A DNA stretch of 64,000 nucleotides, taken from contig ONCC01000001.1 of the NCBI GenBank assembly GCA_900316235.1, positions 62,001 to 126,000 of the forward strand, given 5' to 3'. Below, piece after piece: positions 1 to 7,780 of the stretch. The stretch's first letter is position 1. Every line of letters begins with the position of its first letter. Below the pieces are notes generated by a model, which saw nothing but the letters and a program-made list of their open reading frames with translations, was not told the DNA's origin and did not search any database. This DNA is from an uncultured Bacteroidales bacterium (GTDB taxonomy: Bacteria > Bacteroidota > Bacteroidia > Bacteroidales > P3). A program made the translations under genes and the position numbers.

Positions 1-1
1 G

Positions 2-853
2 GGTATCGTCAGCGGCGCCGTTCTTAACATTGCCCTAGACCCGCTCTTTATTTTCACCTTCGGTATGGGGGTGAGTGGCGCCTCGCTGGCCACCGCCGTG
101 AGTCAGATTTTTGCCTGGGCACTACTTCTCTGCGGCACATTCCGCCCTGAGAGTGTGCATATAAAACTGCGTAACTTCAAGCCTTCATTGAAGGTGTATT
201 ATGAGATATTCCGTGGTGGATTGCCGTCGCTTTTCCGACAGGTTTTCAACTGCGCCGCAGCCGTGTCTCTCAACTATTGCGCAGCCCTTTATGCCGCTCC
301 CGGACAGGAGGCCTCAGCTGTGGCTGCCTTCGCCGTGGTGACTCGTATCATGATGTTCGCTTTCAGCGTGGTACTGGGGTTCTCACAGGGATTTCAGCCC
401 GTCTGCGGTTACAATTACGGAGCCAAGCTCTACGGCCGTGTGCGGGAGTCGTGGCTCTTTGCCACATGCGTGGGTTCCGCGTTCCTTCTGGTCATCTCCG
501 TTGTGGGTATAATCTTTGCACCACAGATAGTTGCACTCTTCCGTGCCGAAGATCCGGTGCTTATAGAGATTGGTGCCGCGACCCTTCGCTGGCAGTGCGC
601 AGCCTTCCCTTTGGTGGCTTTATTCACAACCACCGGCATGCTTTTCCAAAATATCCGCATGACGGGTCCTGCAACCTTGCTAAGTGTCTGTCGCAACGGA
701 CTCTTCTTCCTGCCGGCGCTGCTGCTTTTACCCCTCTGGCTGGGCCTGACGGGTGTCCAGATGGCTCAGGGGGTTGCCGACTTCCTCACTTTCCTCCTCG
801 CCGTCCCCTATGCCATCTGGATTAACAGGAGGTTGAAAAATGGAACTGCATAA
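2..853 (+). CDS. MATE family efflux transporter, 5'-truncated by window edge
   Basis: This is the C-terminal part of a multidrug and toxin extrusion (MATE) transporter, an inner-membrane antiporter. The frame is open from base 2, so the gene starts outside the window. Visible residues begin with an NIALDPLFIFTF-GMGVSGASLAT stretch, which is typical of the middle of MATE proteins. Several hydrophobic segments follow, then GFSQGFQPVCGYNYGA, the hallmark of the second half, and a short basic tail (INRRLKNGTA). Full-length family members have about 440-460 residues, so roughly 60% is present. The substrate cannot be told. The ATG at 65 is internal and not a start. Confidence 0.9.
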   Translation, partial: GIVSGAVLNIALDPLFIFTFGMGVSGASLATAVSQIFAWALLLCGTFRPESVHIKLRNFKPSLKVYYEIFRGGLPSLFRQVFNCAAAVSLNYCAALYAAPGQEASAVAAFAVVTRIMMFAFSVVLGFSQGFQPVCGYNYGAKLYGRVRESWLFATCVGSAFLLVISVVGIIFAPQIVALFRAEDPVLIEIGAATLRWQCAAFPLVALFTTTGMLFQNIRMTGPATLLSVCRNGLFFLPALLLLPLWLGLTGVQMAQGVADFLTFLLAVPYAIWINRRLKNGTA

Positions 854-1059
854 TTAACATTTATTAAGTTAATTTTTTATTATAAAATCTCTCAAGGGTA
901 CCTTTTTTTGTCAGGTGCTCTCTTTTTTGTATATATCCTTCTGTATATGATAGCAATGAACAACCTACCATCTCCTTACCAACTCCTAACCAACTCCTAC
1001 CACAGTAGGTGTTGATAGGGTAGTGGATGGGGGTTGGTATTTATGAATTGTTAACATTT
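854..1059. repeat. Long TACCAACTCC-hairpin element, copy 1 (206 bp form)
   Basis: The element starts directly after the MATE stop codon and runs from TTAACATTTATTAAG to GAATTGTTAACATTT. Its core at 964-1039 is a long imperfect hairpin built from units such as TTACCAACTCC on the left and GTAGGTGTTGATAGGG on the right. The same 206-bp layout, with the same boundary sequences, recurs at 28853-29058. The hairpin core alone recurs at four further places. No gene is seen in this interval. Confidence 0.8.
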
Positions 1060-1089
1060 GGATTTTATGGTTGGTTGTTTGTTGATAAA

Positions 1090-1116
1090 AAACCGACGGT
1101 ATGTCGGACTTTTTTC
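1090..1116 (+). terminator. Possible intrinsic terminator after MATE gene
   Basis: A CCGAC/GTCGG stem (1093-1097 and 1103-1107) has a 5-nt loop, with A residues before it and six T residues at 1110-1115. It lies between the repeat element and the sufB -7 box. The stem is short, so this is tentative; it could also be a small regulatory hairpin. Confidence 0.4.
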
Positions 1117-1117
1117 G

Positions 1118-1125
1118 TAATTTTG
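1118..1125 (+). promoter_or_regulatory. sufB promoter -7 box (TAATTTTG)
   Basis: TAATTTTG matches the Bacteroidota sigma-ABfr -7 consensus TAnnTTTG, 28 bases before the sufB ATG. No convincing TTTG -33 box is seen at the usual distance. Confidence 0.65.
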
Positions 1126-1153
1126 CATTTTAAATTAATGAAATACTATTGTC

Positions 1154-2599
1154 ATGGAAGACAACGAAAAAGATATTATCCAGGAAGTTACTAACGAAGA
1201 ATACAAATGGGGTTTCACCACGGATATCGACACCGAGACCATCCGCAAGGGTCTCGATGAAGATATTGTGCGTTTGATTTCGCAGAAGAAGGGCGAGCCG
1301 GAATGGCTGTTGGATTTCCGTTTGGAGGCCTTCCGCCGCTGGCAGAAGATGAAGGAGCCCGACTGGGCGCACCTGGAGTATGAGACACCCAACTATCAGG
1401 ACATCATCTACTTCGCTGCTCCAAAGCAGGAGAAGAAGAAAAGCATGGACGAGGTGGATCCCGAACTGCTGGCTACCTTCGACAAGCTGGGCATCCCGTT
1501 GAGGGAGAGAGAAGCCCTCGCCGGTGTGGCATACGACGCCATCATGGACTCGGTGAGTGTGAAGACTACCAGCCAGAAAGCCCTCGAAGAGAAAGGTATA
1601 ATCTTTATGCCAATCAGCGAGGCTGTGCAGAAGCACCCGGACCTGGTGCGCAAATACTTAGGCAGTGTGGTGCCCGCCGCCGATAACTTCTTTGCCGCAT
1701 TGAATAGTGCCGTCTTCAGCGACGGCTCGTTCTGCTACATCCCCAAGGGGGTGCGCTGCCCGATGGAACTCAGCAGCTATTTCCGCATCAACGCCAAAGG
1801 TACAGGCCAGTTTGAGCGCACGCTCATCGTGGCCGACGAGGGTGCCTATGTATCCTACATGGAAGGATGCACAGCGCCGCAGCGCGATGAGAACCAGCTG
1901 CATGCTGCTATCGTGGAGATTGTCGTCATGAAGGACGCCGAGGTGAAATACAGCACCGTGCAGAACTGGTACCCAGGCGACAAGGATGGCAAGGGCGGCA
2001 TCTATAACTTCGTTACCAAGCGCGGCATCTGCAAGGGCTCGCACTCCAAGCTCAGTTGGACGCAGGTGGAAACAGGCAGCGCAGTGACCTGGAAATACCC
2101 CTCCTGCATCCTGCAGGGTGACGACTCGACGGCGGAGTTCTATTCTGTCGCCGTCACTAACAACTACCAGCAGGCCGACACCGGCACCAAGATGATACAT
2201 GTGGGCAAGAACACGCGTTCGACCATCATGAGCAAGGGCATCTCGGCCGGCAAGAGCCACAACAGCTACCGCGGTTTGGTGCAGATAGGTAAGGGGGCTG
2301 AGAATGCGCGCAACTACTCGCAGTGCGACAGCCTGCTGCTTGGTGACCAATGCGGTGCGCACACGTGGCCCTATATCAAGGCCGACAACCACACCGCCAT
2401 TCTGGAGCACGAGGCCACGACGAGCAAGATAAGTGAAGACCAACTCTTCTACTGCCAGCAGCGCGGTATCAGTCCCGAGAGCGCCGTCGGTCTCATCGTC
2501 AACGGCTACGCCAAAGACGTGCTGAAGAAATTGCCCATGGAGTTTGCCGTCGAGGCGCAGAAACTGCTGTCTATATCTCTCGAAGGAAGTGTAGGATGA
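1154..2599 (+). CDS. sufB: Fe-S cluster assembly scaffold SufB
   Basis: SufB is the scaffold subunit of the SufBCD complex, which assembles iron-sulfur clusters in the cytosol. The 481-residue length is normal. The N-terminal half has the SufB-specific FAAPKQ and [11 protein letters not shown] segments. The C-terminal beta-helix core ends with a strongly conserved stretch around [21 protein letters not shown] and [15 protein letters not shown]. The ATG at 1154 follows its promoter closely. sufC and sufD, normally next to it, are absent; a TrmH-family gene overlaps its stop by 4 nt (ATGA), so the partners must be encoded elsewhere. Confidence 0.96.
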   Translation: MEDNEKDIIQEVTNEEYKWGFTTDIDTETIRKGLDEDIVRLISQKKGEPEWLLDFRLEAFRRWQKMKEPDWAHLEYETPNYQDIIYFAAPKQEKKKSMDEVDPELLATFDKLGIPLREREALAGVAYDAIMDSVSVKTTSQKALEEKGIIFMPISEAVQKHPDLVRKYLGSVVPAADNFFAALNSAVFSDGSFCYIPKGVRCPMELSSYFRINAKGTGQFERTLIVADEGAYVSYMEGCTAPQRDENQLHAAIVEIVVMKDAEVKYSTVQNWYPGDKDGKGGIYNFVTKRGICKGSHSKLSWTQVETGSAVTWKYPSCILQGDDSTAEFYSVAVTNNYQQADTGTKMIHVGKNTRSTIMSKGISAGKSHNSYRGLVQIGKGAENARNYSQCDSLLLGDQCGAHTWPYIKADNHTAILEHEATTSKISEDQLFYCQQRGISPESAVGLIVNGYAKDVLKKLPMEFAVEAQKLLSISLEGSVG

Positions 2600-3909
2600 A
2601 GAAGCTGACGACAGAGGAGATGGGGCGCCTGAGCGTCGAGGAGTTCCGCCAGAGCGAGAAGTTGCCGCTGACGGTGGTGCTCGACAATGTGCGGAGCCTC
2701 AATAATATAGGCTCGGTGTTCCGCACAAGCGACGCTTTCCGCGTGGAGCATATCGCCCTCTGCGGCATCACCGCCACGCCGCCGCACCGCGAGATACACA
2801 AGACCGCCCTCGGTGCCGAGGAGAGCGTGGAATGGAGCTACCACGAGGATACTGCCGAATGTGTGCGTGCCCTCAAGGAGCAAGGCTACAAGATCTACGC
2901 CGTCGAGCAGGTCGACGACAGCATCAAGCTGGGTACGCAGGCGTCTCGCCTGCTTGGATTGGGAACGCAGGCGTCTCGCCTGCATGCAACCGGGACGGTT
3001 GCGCACCCAGAGGCAACCGGGACGGTTGCGCACCCGGAGGAAATCCCAGACGTGCGCGACCGCGGATACTTGCCGCATTTTGAAAACAGAGCCATTCAGT
3101 TTATTACTTTCCGCTTGTATGACTCAGTGCCAAAAGAACTTATCGAAGAATGGAAGACTGTTCTCGCAATGGAGAATGATGTCGAACATCCTACAGATGT
3201 GGCAAGGCAGATGCATAAACTGGTCGATAAGTTTGAGGACTCAGGCTATGGGCAATGTTTTTTGGCCGATAGCCGGGTGTCCGATATGATGGAGCAGACG
3301 TTGAAACACGACGATGGCAAGAAATATGACGTGATTAGTTATTGCATCATGCCCAATCATGTCCATGTGATGATAAGGGTGTACGAGGGAGTGTCGCTGT
3401 CGTCTATACTCCACACATGGCGTTCTTACTCAGCCCATGAAGCGAACAAGATACTAGAACGTAGTGGGGAATTTTGGATGAAGGATTACTACGACCGTTA
3501 TATCCGGGATGCACGACATTATGCGGCTGTGGTACAATACATAAAGGATAATCCGTCGAAAGCGGGTCTGGGTGCGCAGGCGTCCCGCCTGCATGAAGCA
3601 CCGCCAATAACAGGATTGGGGTCCATGGTTGGACATATAAATGGTACGCAGGCGTCCCGCCTGCATGGATTGGAAACGCAGGCGTCCCGCCTGCATGCAA
3701 CCGAGACGGTTGCGCACCCGGAGGCAACCGAGACGGTTGCGCACCTGGCCATTATCCTGGGCAACGAGATTGAAGGGGTGCAGGAGGGAATTCTGCCGCT
3801 CTGCGACGGCTGTCTGGAGATTCCTCAGTACGGTACCAAGCACAGCCTTAATGTCAGTTGTGCCGCCGCCATCGTCATCTGGGAACTATTTAAAATGATG
3901 AAACTATGA
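2596..3909 (+). CDS. SpoU/TrmH-family RNA 2'-O-methyltransferase carrying an in-frame RAYT transposase insert
   Basis: One 437-residue frame joins two unrelated proteins. Residues 1-112 are the first part of a SpoU-type 2'-O-ribose methyltransferase, with motif [14 protein letters not shown]. Residues 385-437 are its end, with motif [11 protein letters not shown] and motif [26 protein letters not shown]. Residues 113-384 are an insert: REP-like repeats, a Y1 (HUH) transposase of the RAYT type (about 153-325) with PNHVHVMI (His255, His257) and [11 protein letters not shown], then more repeats. Without the insert about 165 residues remain, close to the usual size of this family (roughly 175). 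The frame stays open, and the 4-nt overlaps with both neighbours are kept. The insert falls just before the SAM-binding knot, so methylase activity is uncertain. Confidence 0.9.
   Translation: MKKLTTEEMGRLSVEEFRQSEKLPLTVVLDNVRSLNNIGSVFRTSDAFRVEHIALCGITATPPHREIHKTALGAEESVEWSYHEDTAECVRALKEQGYKIYAVEQVDDSIKLGTQASRLLGLGTQASRLHATGTVAHPEATGTVAHPEEIPDVRDRGYLPHFENRAIQFITFRLYDSVPKELIEEWKTVLAMENDVEHPTDVARQMHKLVDKFEDSGYGQCFLADSRVSDMMEQTLKHDDGKKYDVISYCIMPNHVHVMIRVYEGVSLSSILHTWRSYSAHEANKILERSGEFWMKDYYDRYIRDARHYAAVVQYIKDNPSKAGLGAQASRLHEAPPITGLGSMVGHINGTQASRLHGLETQASRLHATETVAHPEATETVAHLAIILGNEIEGVQEGILPLCDGCLEIPQYGTKHSLNVSCAAAIVIWELFKMMKL
2932..3035 (+). repeat. R1-R1-R2-R2 hairpin unit, left of RAYT
   Basis: R1 cores (GCAGGCG-TCT-CGCCTGC) lie at 2937-2953 and 2967-2983. 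R2 cores (GCAACCG-GGA-CGGTTGC) lie at 2986-3002 and 3013-3029, 27 bp apart. Each is a 7-bp perfect stem with a 3-nt loop. The reading frame gives GTQASRL and ATGTVAHP peptides. Confidence 0.9.
3571..3745 (+). repeat. R1 and R1-R1-R2-R2 hairpins, right of RAYT
   Basis: A solitary R1 core lies at 3576-3592. Then come R1 cores at 3648-3664 and 3678-3694 and R2 cores at 3697-3713 and 3724-3740. Loops differ from the left unit in a uniform way: TCC instead of TCT in R1, and AGA instead of GGA in R2. This suggests that each unit was copied or homogenised as a block. Confidence 0.9.
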
Positions 3910-4262
3910 CCAAGGAAGAACGCATAAATAACGCCCGAGCATTACACAAACAGGGCTGCAACTGCTGTCAGGCGGTAGTGATGGCCTATTCCGACCGTCT
4001 GCCTATCGACAAGGAGGCGGCGATGAATGTGGCCGCTCCCTTCGGTCGCGGCCTCGCCGGCACCCGCGAGGTTTGCGGCTGCGTCAGCGGTATGGCGATG
4101 GTTTGCGGCCTTACGGGTCACACTGCCGACGTGCGTCCCCTGATAGAAAAGTTCCGCACCGAGCAGGGCGATATCGTCTGTGGTCGCCTCTTGGCAGCAG
4201 GCAAGAAACCCTGCAACGAGATGGTGGCCGACGCTGCCGGATATTTAGCAGATATACTATGA
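3906..4262 (+). CDS. C_GCAxxG_C_C family redox-type protein
   Basis: This 118-residue protein has the spaced cysteine pattern of the C_GCAxxG_C_C family: KQGCNCCQAVV near residue 17, then AAPFGRGLAGTREVCGCVSGMAMV, then a late DIVCGR and KKPCNEM. Family members are small and probably bind a metal or redox cofactor; their reaction is not established. The start overlaps the previous stop (ATGA) and its own stop overlaps the HD gene start, so translation of the whole run is probably coupled. Confidence 0.75.
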   Translation: MTKEERINNARALHKQGCNCCQAVVMAYSDRLPIDKEAAMNVAAPFGRGLAGTREVCGCVSGMAMVCGLTGHTADVRPLIEKFRTEQGDIVCGRLLAAGKKPCNEMVADAAGYLADIL

Positions 4263-5458
4263 CTAAACGCAAGATAATCAACGACCCGGTGTATGATGGG
4301 TTCCTCTCGATTGATGACCCGGTGATATTGCAGGTCATCGAGCACCCCTACTTCCAAAGGCAGAGGAGAATAAAACAGTTGGGATTGACGTACTTGGTGT
4401 ACCCCGGCGCCATGCATACGCGCTTCAGCCACATGCTTGGTGCGCTCAATCTGATGAAGCGGGCATTGGATGTACTGAAGCTGAAGGGCGTGGAGATTAC
4501 AGATGAAGAGTGTCGCAGCGCCAAACTGGCTATCCTGCTGCACGACCTCGGCCACGGGCCATTCTCGCATACCAGCGAAAGGGTGCTGGTGGATGTGCCG
4601 CACGAGGAGATTACGCTCATGATGATGGAGAGAATGAGAGAGGAAAGTAGTCAGTGGCCAGTGGTCAGTAGCCAGCTGGCTGACGCACAGAAGGCACTTT
4701 CCATGTGCATCGACATCTTCACCAATAAATACCACAAGCATTTCCTGCATCAGCTGGTGAGCAGTCAGCTGGATATGGACCGACTGGATTACCTGGGCCG
4801 TGATTCTTTCTTCACCGGTGTGAGTGAGGGCATTGTCGGTACCGACCGCATCATATCGATGCTAAATGTGCACGACGACGAGTTGGTCATCGATGAGAAG
4901 GGCATCTACAGTGTGGAGAAGTTCATCATCTCCAGACGCTTGATGTACTGGCAGGTGTATATGCACAAAACCGTCATCGCCGCCGACCAGCTGCTGCTCA
5001 ACATCTTCCGCAGGGCGAAAGATGTAGTGAGTAGTGGGCAGTGTGTAGTGGATAGCACACGGGCCCAAGTGCTACCCACTTTTCTATCTCTCGACCCGTC
5101 GGTGCCCGACTTCCTCGACCGTTTCGCTGAGGTGGACGACGATGACATCATGGTTGCCGTCAAGCACTGGCAACATTCGGACGACGAGATATTGAGCACG
5201 CTGTGCAAGAATATGGTCAACCGCCGCCTGCCGGCTATACGGTTCAGTAATGAGCCTTTCCCCGAACCGAAACCGTCGTACTTCGAAGGAACTGGCAAGC
5301 TGGCTAACCGTAGCTACGACTTTAACGACCAGGAGATAAAAGTCCTCTACAAGGACGGCCGCTGCCTCCCCATCAGCGAGGCCAGCGATCAATTGGATCG
5401 CCATTTCCTCGAAAAACAAGTAACCAAATATTATCATTTTTATCCTAAAGAATCATGA
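4259..5458 (+). CDS. HD domain phosphohydrolase with repeat-derived insertions
   Basis: This 399-residue protein belongs to the dNTPase-like HD superfamily, metal-dependent phosphohydrolases. The N-terminal region holds AMHTRFSHMLG (His53, His58), the paired HD in LLHDLGHGPFSH (His95, Asp96) and LDMDRLDYLGRD. I chose the ATG at 4259 because it overlaps the previous stop as ATGA, like its neighbours; the frame is open further upstream but only inside the previous gene. Residues 130-139 and 256-274 are encoded by TAGTGG-type repeats and look foreign to the family. The natural substrate is unknown. Confidence 0.85.
   Translation: MTKRKIINDPVYDGFLSIDDPVILQVIEHPYFQRQRRIKQLGLTYLVYPGAMHTRFSHMLGALNLMKRALDVLKLKGVEITDEECRSAKLAILLHDLGHGPFSHTSERVLVDVPHEEITLMMMERMREESSQWPVVSSQLADAQKALSMCIDIFTNKYHKHFLHQLVSSQLDMDRLDYLGRDSFFTGVSEGIVGTDRIISMLNVHDDELVIDEKGIYSVEKFIISRRLMYWQVYMHKTVIAADQLLLNIFRRAKDVVSSGQCVVDSTRAQVLPTFLSLDPSVPDFLDRFAEVDDDDIMVAVKHWQHSDDEILSTLCKNMVNRRLPAIRFSNEPFPEPKPSYFEGTGKLANRSYDFNDQEIKVLYKDGRCLPISEASDQLDRHFLEKQVTKYYHFYPKES
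4646..4675. repeat. Degenerate TAGTGG-type repeat inside HD gene
   Basis: The short run AGTAGTCAGTGG followed by CCAGTGGTCAGTAGCCAG resembles the TAGTGGG-rich repeat found around the mmdA block. It is read in frame as SSQWPVVSSQ. Confidence 0.5.
5024..5080. repeat. TAGTGGG-type hairpin repeat inside HD gene
   Basis: A left arm GTAGTGAGTAGTGGGCAGTG leads to GTGGATAGCA, a spacer ending in CCCAAG, then TGCTACCCAC. The inner arms pair with one mismatch. The layout (TAGTGGG units, TAGCA, about 12 nt, TGCTA) is the same as in the copies at 22686 and 27580. It is 57 bp, a multiple of 3, and keeps the frame open. Confidence 0.75.
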
Positions 5459-6939
5459 AAGTTCACTTTATAGCCATTGGCGGAAGCGCTATGCACAACC
5501 TTGCCATAGCCCTCTGTCAGAAGGGCATTACCGTCACGGGTTCCGATGATGAGATTTTCGACCCGGCAAAGAGTCGGCTGGAGAAGTACGGGCTGCTACC
5601 GGAAGCGTTCGGGTGGCATCCGGAGAGGATTACGCCTGACCTCGACGCCGTGGTGCTGGGTATGCATGCCCGCATCGACAATCCAGAGCTGCTAAAGGCG
5701 CAGGAGTTGGGGCTGAAGATTTACAGTTATCCCGAATACCTCTACGAGCAGAGCAAAGATAAACTGCGCATTGTGGTTGGTGGCTCGCACGGCAAGACGA
5801 CCACCACGGCGATGATACTGCATGTGCTGGCGCACTGCGGCATCGAGGCCGACTATATGGTGGGCGCGCAACTCAAGGGCTTCGAGGTGATGGTGCGGCT
5901 GAGCCATACCGCCAAGGTGATGGTCATCGAGGGCGACGAGTACCTAACCTCGCCCATCGACCGTCGCCCCAAGTTCCACCTCTACCACCCCAACGTGGCC
6001 ATCATCACCGGCATCGAGTGGGACCATATCAACGTCTTCCCGACATTCGATATCTATCGGGAGCAGTTCAGCAAGTTTATAGATTTGATAGAGCCGATAG
6101 ATGGGATAGAGGGGACGCTGATATACTGCGACGAAGACGCCGAGGTGCACCGTGTGGCGGTGGAGAACCGGCGCACCGACATACAGAAGCTGCCGTATGT
6201 CTGCCCGGAGCACCGTGTGGAGAATGGTGTGACCTATCTGCTGGGTACGCAGGCGTCCCGCCTGCAGGCAGCCGGGACGGCTGCGCACCCAGATGCAGCC
6301 GGGACGGCTGCGCACCCGGTGCCGTTACAGGTCTTCGGGCACCACAACCTCCTTAACCTTACCGCCGCCCGCTTGGCTTGCCGACAGGTGGGTATCACCG
6401 ACGAGCAATTCGATGAGGCTATCAGCACCTTCGAGGGTGCTTCGAAACGCCTTGAGCTCGTGAAGAAGAGCGATAGCTGCGCTGTCTATAAGGACTTCGC
6501 CCATGCGCCGTCGAAGCTCCGCGCCACCATCCATGCCATGCGCGAGCAGTATCCCGACCGGAGGTTGGTGGCCTGCATGGAGCTGCATACCTTCAGCTCG
6601 CTGACGCAGGAGTTCCTGCAGCAGTATCGCGGCACGATGGACGAGGCCGATGTGCGCTGCGTCTACTTCAGTCAGCACGCCCTGCAGCTGAAGAAACTGC
6701 CGCCCCTCGACCCCGAGGAGGTGAAGAAGGCCTTTGAGGGTACTCCGTCGGGTACGCAGGCGTCCCGCCTGCATGCAGCCGAGACGGCTGCGCACCCGGT
6801 GGAGGTCTTCACCGACAGCGCCGCGATGGTGGCCAAAGTGAAAGCGATGGATTGGAAGGACGCCAACCTGCTGATGATGTCCAGCGGCAACTTCGACGGC
6901 ATCGACTTCAACCAATTGGCAGAGGAGGTTCTGATATGA
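5455..6939 (+). CDS. mpl: UDP-N-acetylmuramate:L-Ala-gamma-D-Glu-meso-DAP ligase (murein recycling)
   Basis: Mpl joins recycled murein tripeptide to UDP-MurNAc in the cytosol. The N-terminal Rossmann part starts MKVHFIAIGGSAMHNLA. The ATP loop is GGSHGKTTTT at 109-118, followed by VIEGDEYLTS and the Mur-ligase segment GIEWDHINVFPT. The C-terminal domain has KDFAHAPSK. At 494 residues it is longer than usual because two stretches, residues 264-288 and 433-448, are encoded by R1/R2 repeats. Both lie between recognisable blocks, and activity may be kept if they fall in surface loops (inference). Start overlaps the HD gene stop by 4 nt. Confidence 0.93.
   Translation: MKVHFIAIGGSAMHNLAIALCQKGITVTGSDDEIFDPAKSRLEKYGLLPEAFGWHPERITPDLDAVVLGMHARIDNPELLKAQELGLKIYSYPEYLYEQSKDKLRIVVGGSHGKTTTTAMILHVLAHCGIEADYMVGAQLKGFEVMVRLSHTAKVMVIEGDEYLTSPIDRRPKFHLYHPNVAIITGIEWDHINVFPTFDIYREQFSKFIDLIEPIDGIEGTLIYCDEDAEVHRVAVENRRTDIQKLPYVCPEHRVENGVTYLLGTQASRLQAAGTAAHPDAAGTAAHPVPLQVFGHHNLLNLTAARLACRQVGITDEQFDEAISTFEGASKRLELVKKSDSCAVYKDFAHAPSKLRATIHAMREQYPDRRLVACMELHTFSSLTQEFLQQYRGTMDEADVRCVYFSQHALQLKKLPPLDPEEVKKAFEGTPSGTQASRLHAAETAAHPVEVFTDSAAMVAKVKAMDWKDANLLMMSSGNFDGIDFNQLAEEVLI
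6244..6318 (+). repeat. R1-R2-R2 hairpins in frame in mpl (first insertion)
   Basis: R1 core lies at 6249-6265 and R2 cores at 6268-6284 and 6295-6311 (27 bp apart). R2 here is GCAGCCG-GGA-CGGCTGC: relative to the TrmH copies, A-T has become G-C at one stem position on both arms, so pairing is kept. The insert is read as GTQASRLQ, then AAGTAAHP twice with a changed first residue. It is 75 bp. Confidence 0.9.
6751..6798 (+). repeat. R1-R2 hairpins in frame in mpl (second insertion)
   Basis: R1 core lies at 6756-6772 and R2 core (GCAGCCG-AGA-CGGCTGC) at 6775-6791. The 48-bp insert is read [16 protein letters not shown]. It sits in the C-terminal domain between KKAFEGTPS and VEVFTDSA. Confidence 0.9.
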
Positions 6940-7400
6940 AAAAGATACTGATGGCAGGCGTGATGGCACTTGTACTTACCGCTTGTGTCGGGCCGATGTA
7001 TGTAACTTCAATAACAGTATACAACAGCACCATCGATAAAGTTGTTGCGGGCATCGAGAACGAGGGCTACAAGTATGTCGGTATGAATCACGACACCCGT
7101 AACGAGCGCCGACACGAGGTTGCCCACATGGAAGGAGACAATACATATTCCGCATGGATACCCAACGACATTGTCAACCTCAACACCTACAGCTTCGCCG
7201 ACGGTAAGGGCAACACTATGAACTTCACTGTCCAATACAAGGGAGGGGTTGACCACACAAACAGCACCTTCTACATCAACGAGGTGAGTGTGGTTGGATG
7301 CAGCACATCGAACAAAAAGGACTACGAGCGCCTTTGTGGCGAACAGTCGCCAGTGTGGACGCTCGACACCATACAGAAAGATATGACCGTAAAACCGTAA
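6936..7400 (+). CDS. Small lipoprotein of unknown function
   Basis: This 154-residue protein has a lipoprotein signal, MKKILMAGVMALVLTAC, with lipobox LTAC. The mature part starts VGPMYVTSITVYNSTIDKVV and has no family I recognise. The ATG at 6936 overlaps the mpl stop (ATGA), so it is the last gene of the coupled run. An upstream open extension from 6852 lies inside mpl and is not used. It probably sits in the outer membrane facing the periplasm. Confidence 0.75.
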   Translation: MKKILMAGVMALVLTACVGPMYVTSITVYNSTIDKVVAGIENEGYKYVGMNHDTRNERRHEVAHMEGDNTYSAWIPNDIVNLNTYSFADGKGNTMNFTVQYKGGVDHTNSTFYINEVSVVGCSTSNKKDYERLCGEQSPVWTLDTIQKDMTVKP

Positions 7401-7405
7401 AGAAT

Positions 7406-7768
7406 ATGGCACAATTTGAAATAGGCGACAAAGTGAAGTTCCTCAACGCTATCGGCGGGGGAGTGGTGAAGAAAGTGGCTGGCGGCATGGTGTATGTCGA
7501 GGACGAGAGCGGCTTCGACATGCCGTTCGCGCCCAATGAACTTATCCGCATGGCCGACCAAGGCAAAGTGGGACAGGTCTTCAACGACGAGACCATCGGC
7601 CGGAGCGTGGAGCAGAAGGCGAAAGAAGAGCACCGTGAGCCGACGCAGTACGAGCTGATAGAGGAGAACCGCAAGCTCCGCAGCCAGAACGCCAACCTGC
7701 AGGACCAAATCAAGCAGCTGAAGAGTCAGGTGCTGAGCCTGCAGCGCACCATCGCCAGAATATCATAA
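7406..7768 (+). CDS. Small DUF2027-like protein with coiled-coil tail
   Basis: This 120-residue protein begins MAQFEIGDKVKFLNAIGGGVVKKV and continues with VEDESGFDMPF. That matches the N-terminal beta domain (DUF2027) found in front of Smr domains in Bacteroidota. No Smr domain follows. Instead residues about 60-117 form a heptad-like coiled coil (YELIEENRKLRSQNANL, QIKQLKSQVLSL). It is therefore a stand-alone version of that domain, or a truncated relative. Its role is unknown. It starts 5 bases after the preceding stop. Confidence 0.65.
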   Translation: MAQFEIGDKVKFLNAIGGGVVKKVAGGMVYVEDESGFDMPFAPNELIRMADQGKVGQVFNDETIGRSVEQKAKEEHREPTQYELIEENRKLRSQNANLQDQIKQLKSQVLSLQRTIARIS

Positions 7769-7780
7769 AACCCACAACCC

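Larger units (their letters stand above)
2932..3745 (+). mobile_element. RAYT transposase unit flanked by direct R1-R1-R2-R2 repeats
   Basis: About 814 bp are inserted in frame in the TrmH-family gene. The left flank (2932-3035) and right flank (3643-3745) each hold two R1 hairpins and two R2 hairpins in the same order and orientation. A single extra R1 lies directly after the transposase (core 3576-3592). The transposase domain starts near RGYLPHF (about 3060) and ends at KAGL (3570). It has the HUH pair and a Tyr in VQYIKDNP as probable nucleophile. An in-frame GTG at 3052 could serve as its own start. RAYTs are known to be linked to REP hairpins, so R1 and R2 are its likely cognate substrates (inference). 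Confidence 0.85.

Noticed and set aside
2932..3745. GTQASRL/AHP peptides as a functional protein repeat
   Set aside because: The same DNA occurs between genes and in other frames and orientation, and stem pairing is conserved by paired changes. The DNA hairpin, not the peptide, is the unit.
4073..4258. Upstream extension of the HD gene
   Set aside because: The added residues are the out-of-frame reading of the C_GCAxxG_C_C gene; the ATG at 4259 overlaps its stop as in the rest of the run.
6852..6935. Upstream extension of the lipoprotein gene after mpl
   Set aside because: It is the wrong-frame reading of mpl; the signal peptide begins at 6936.
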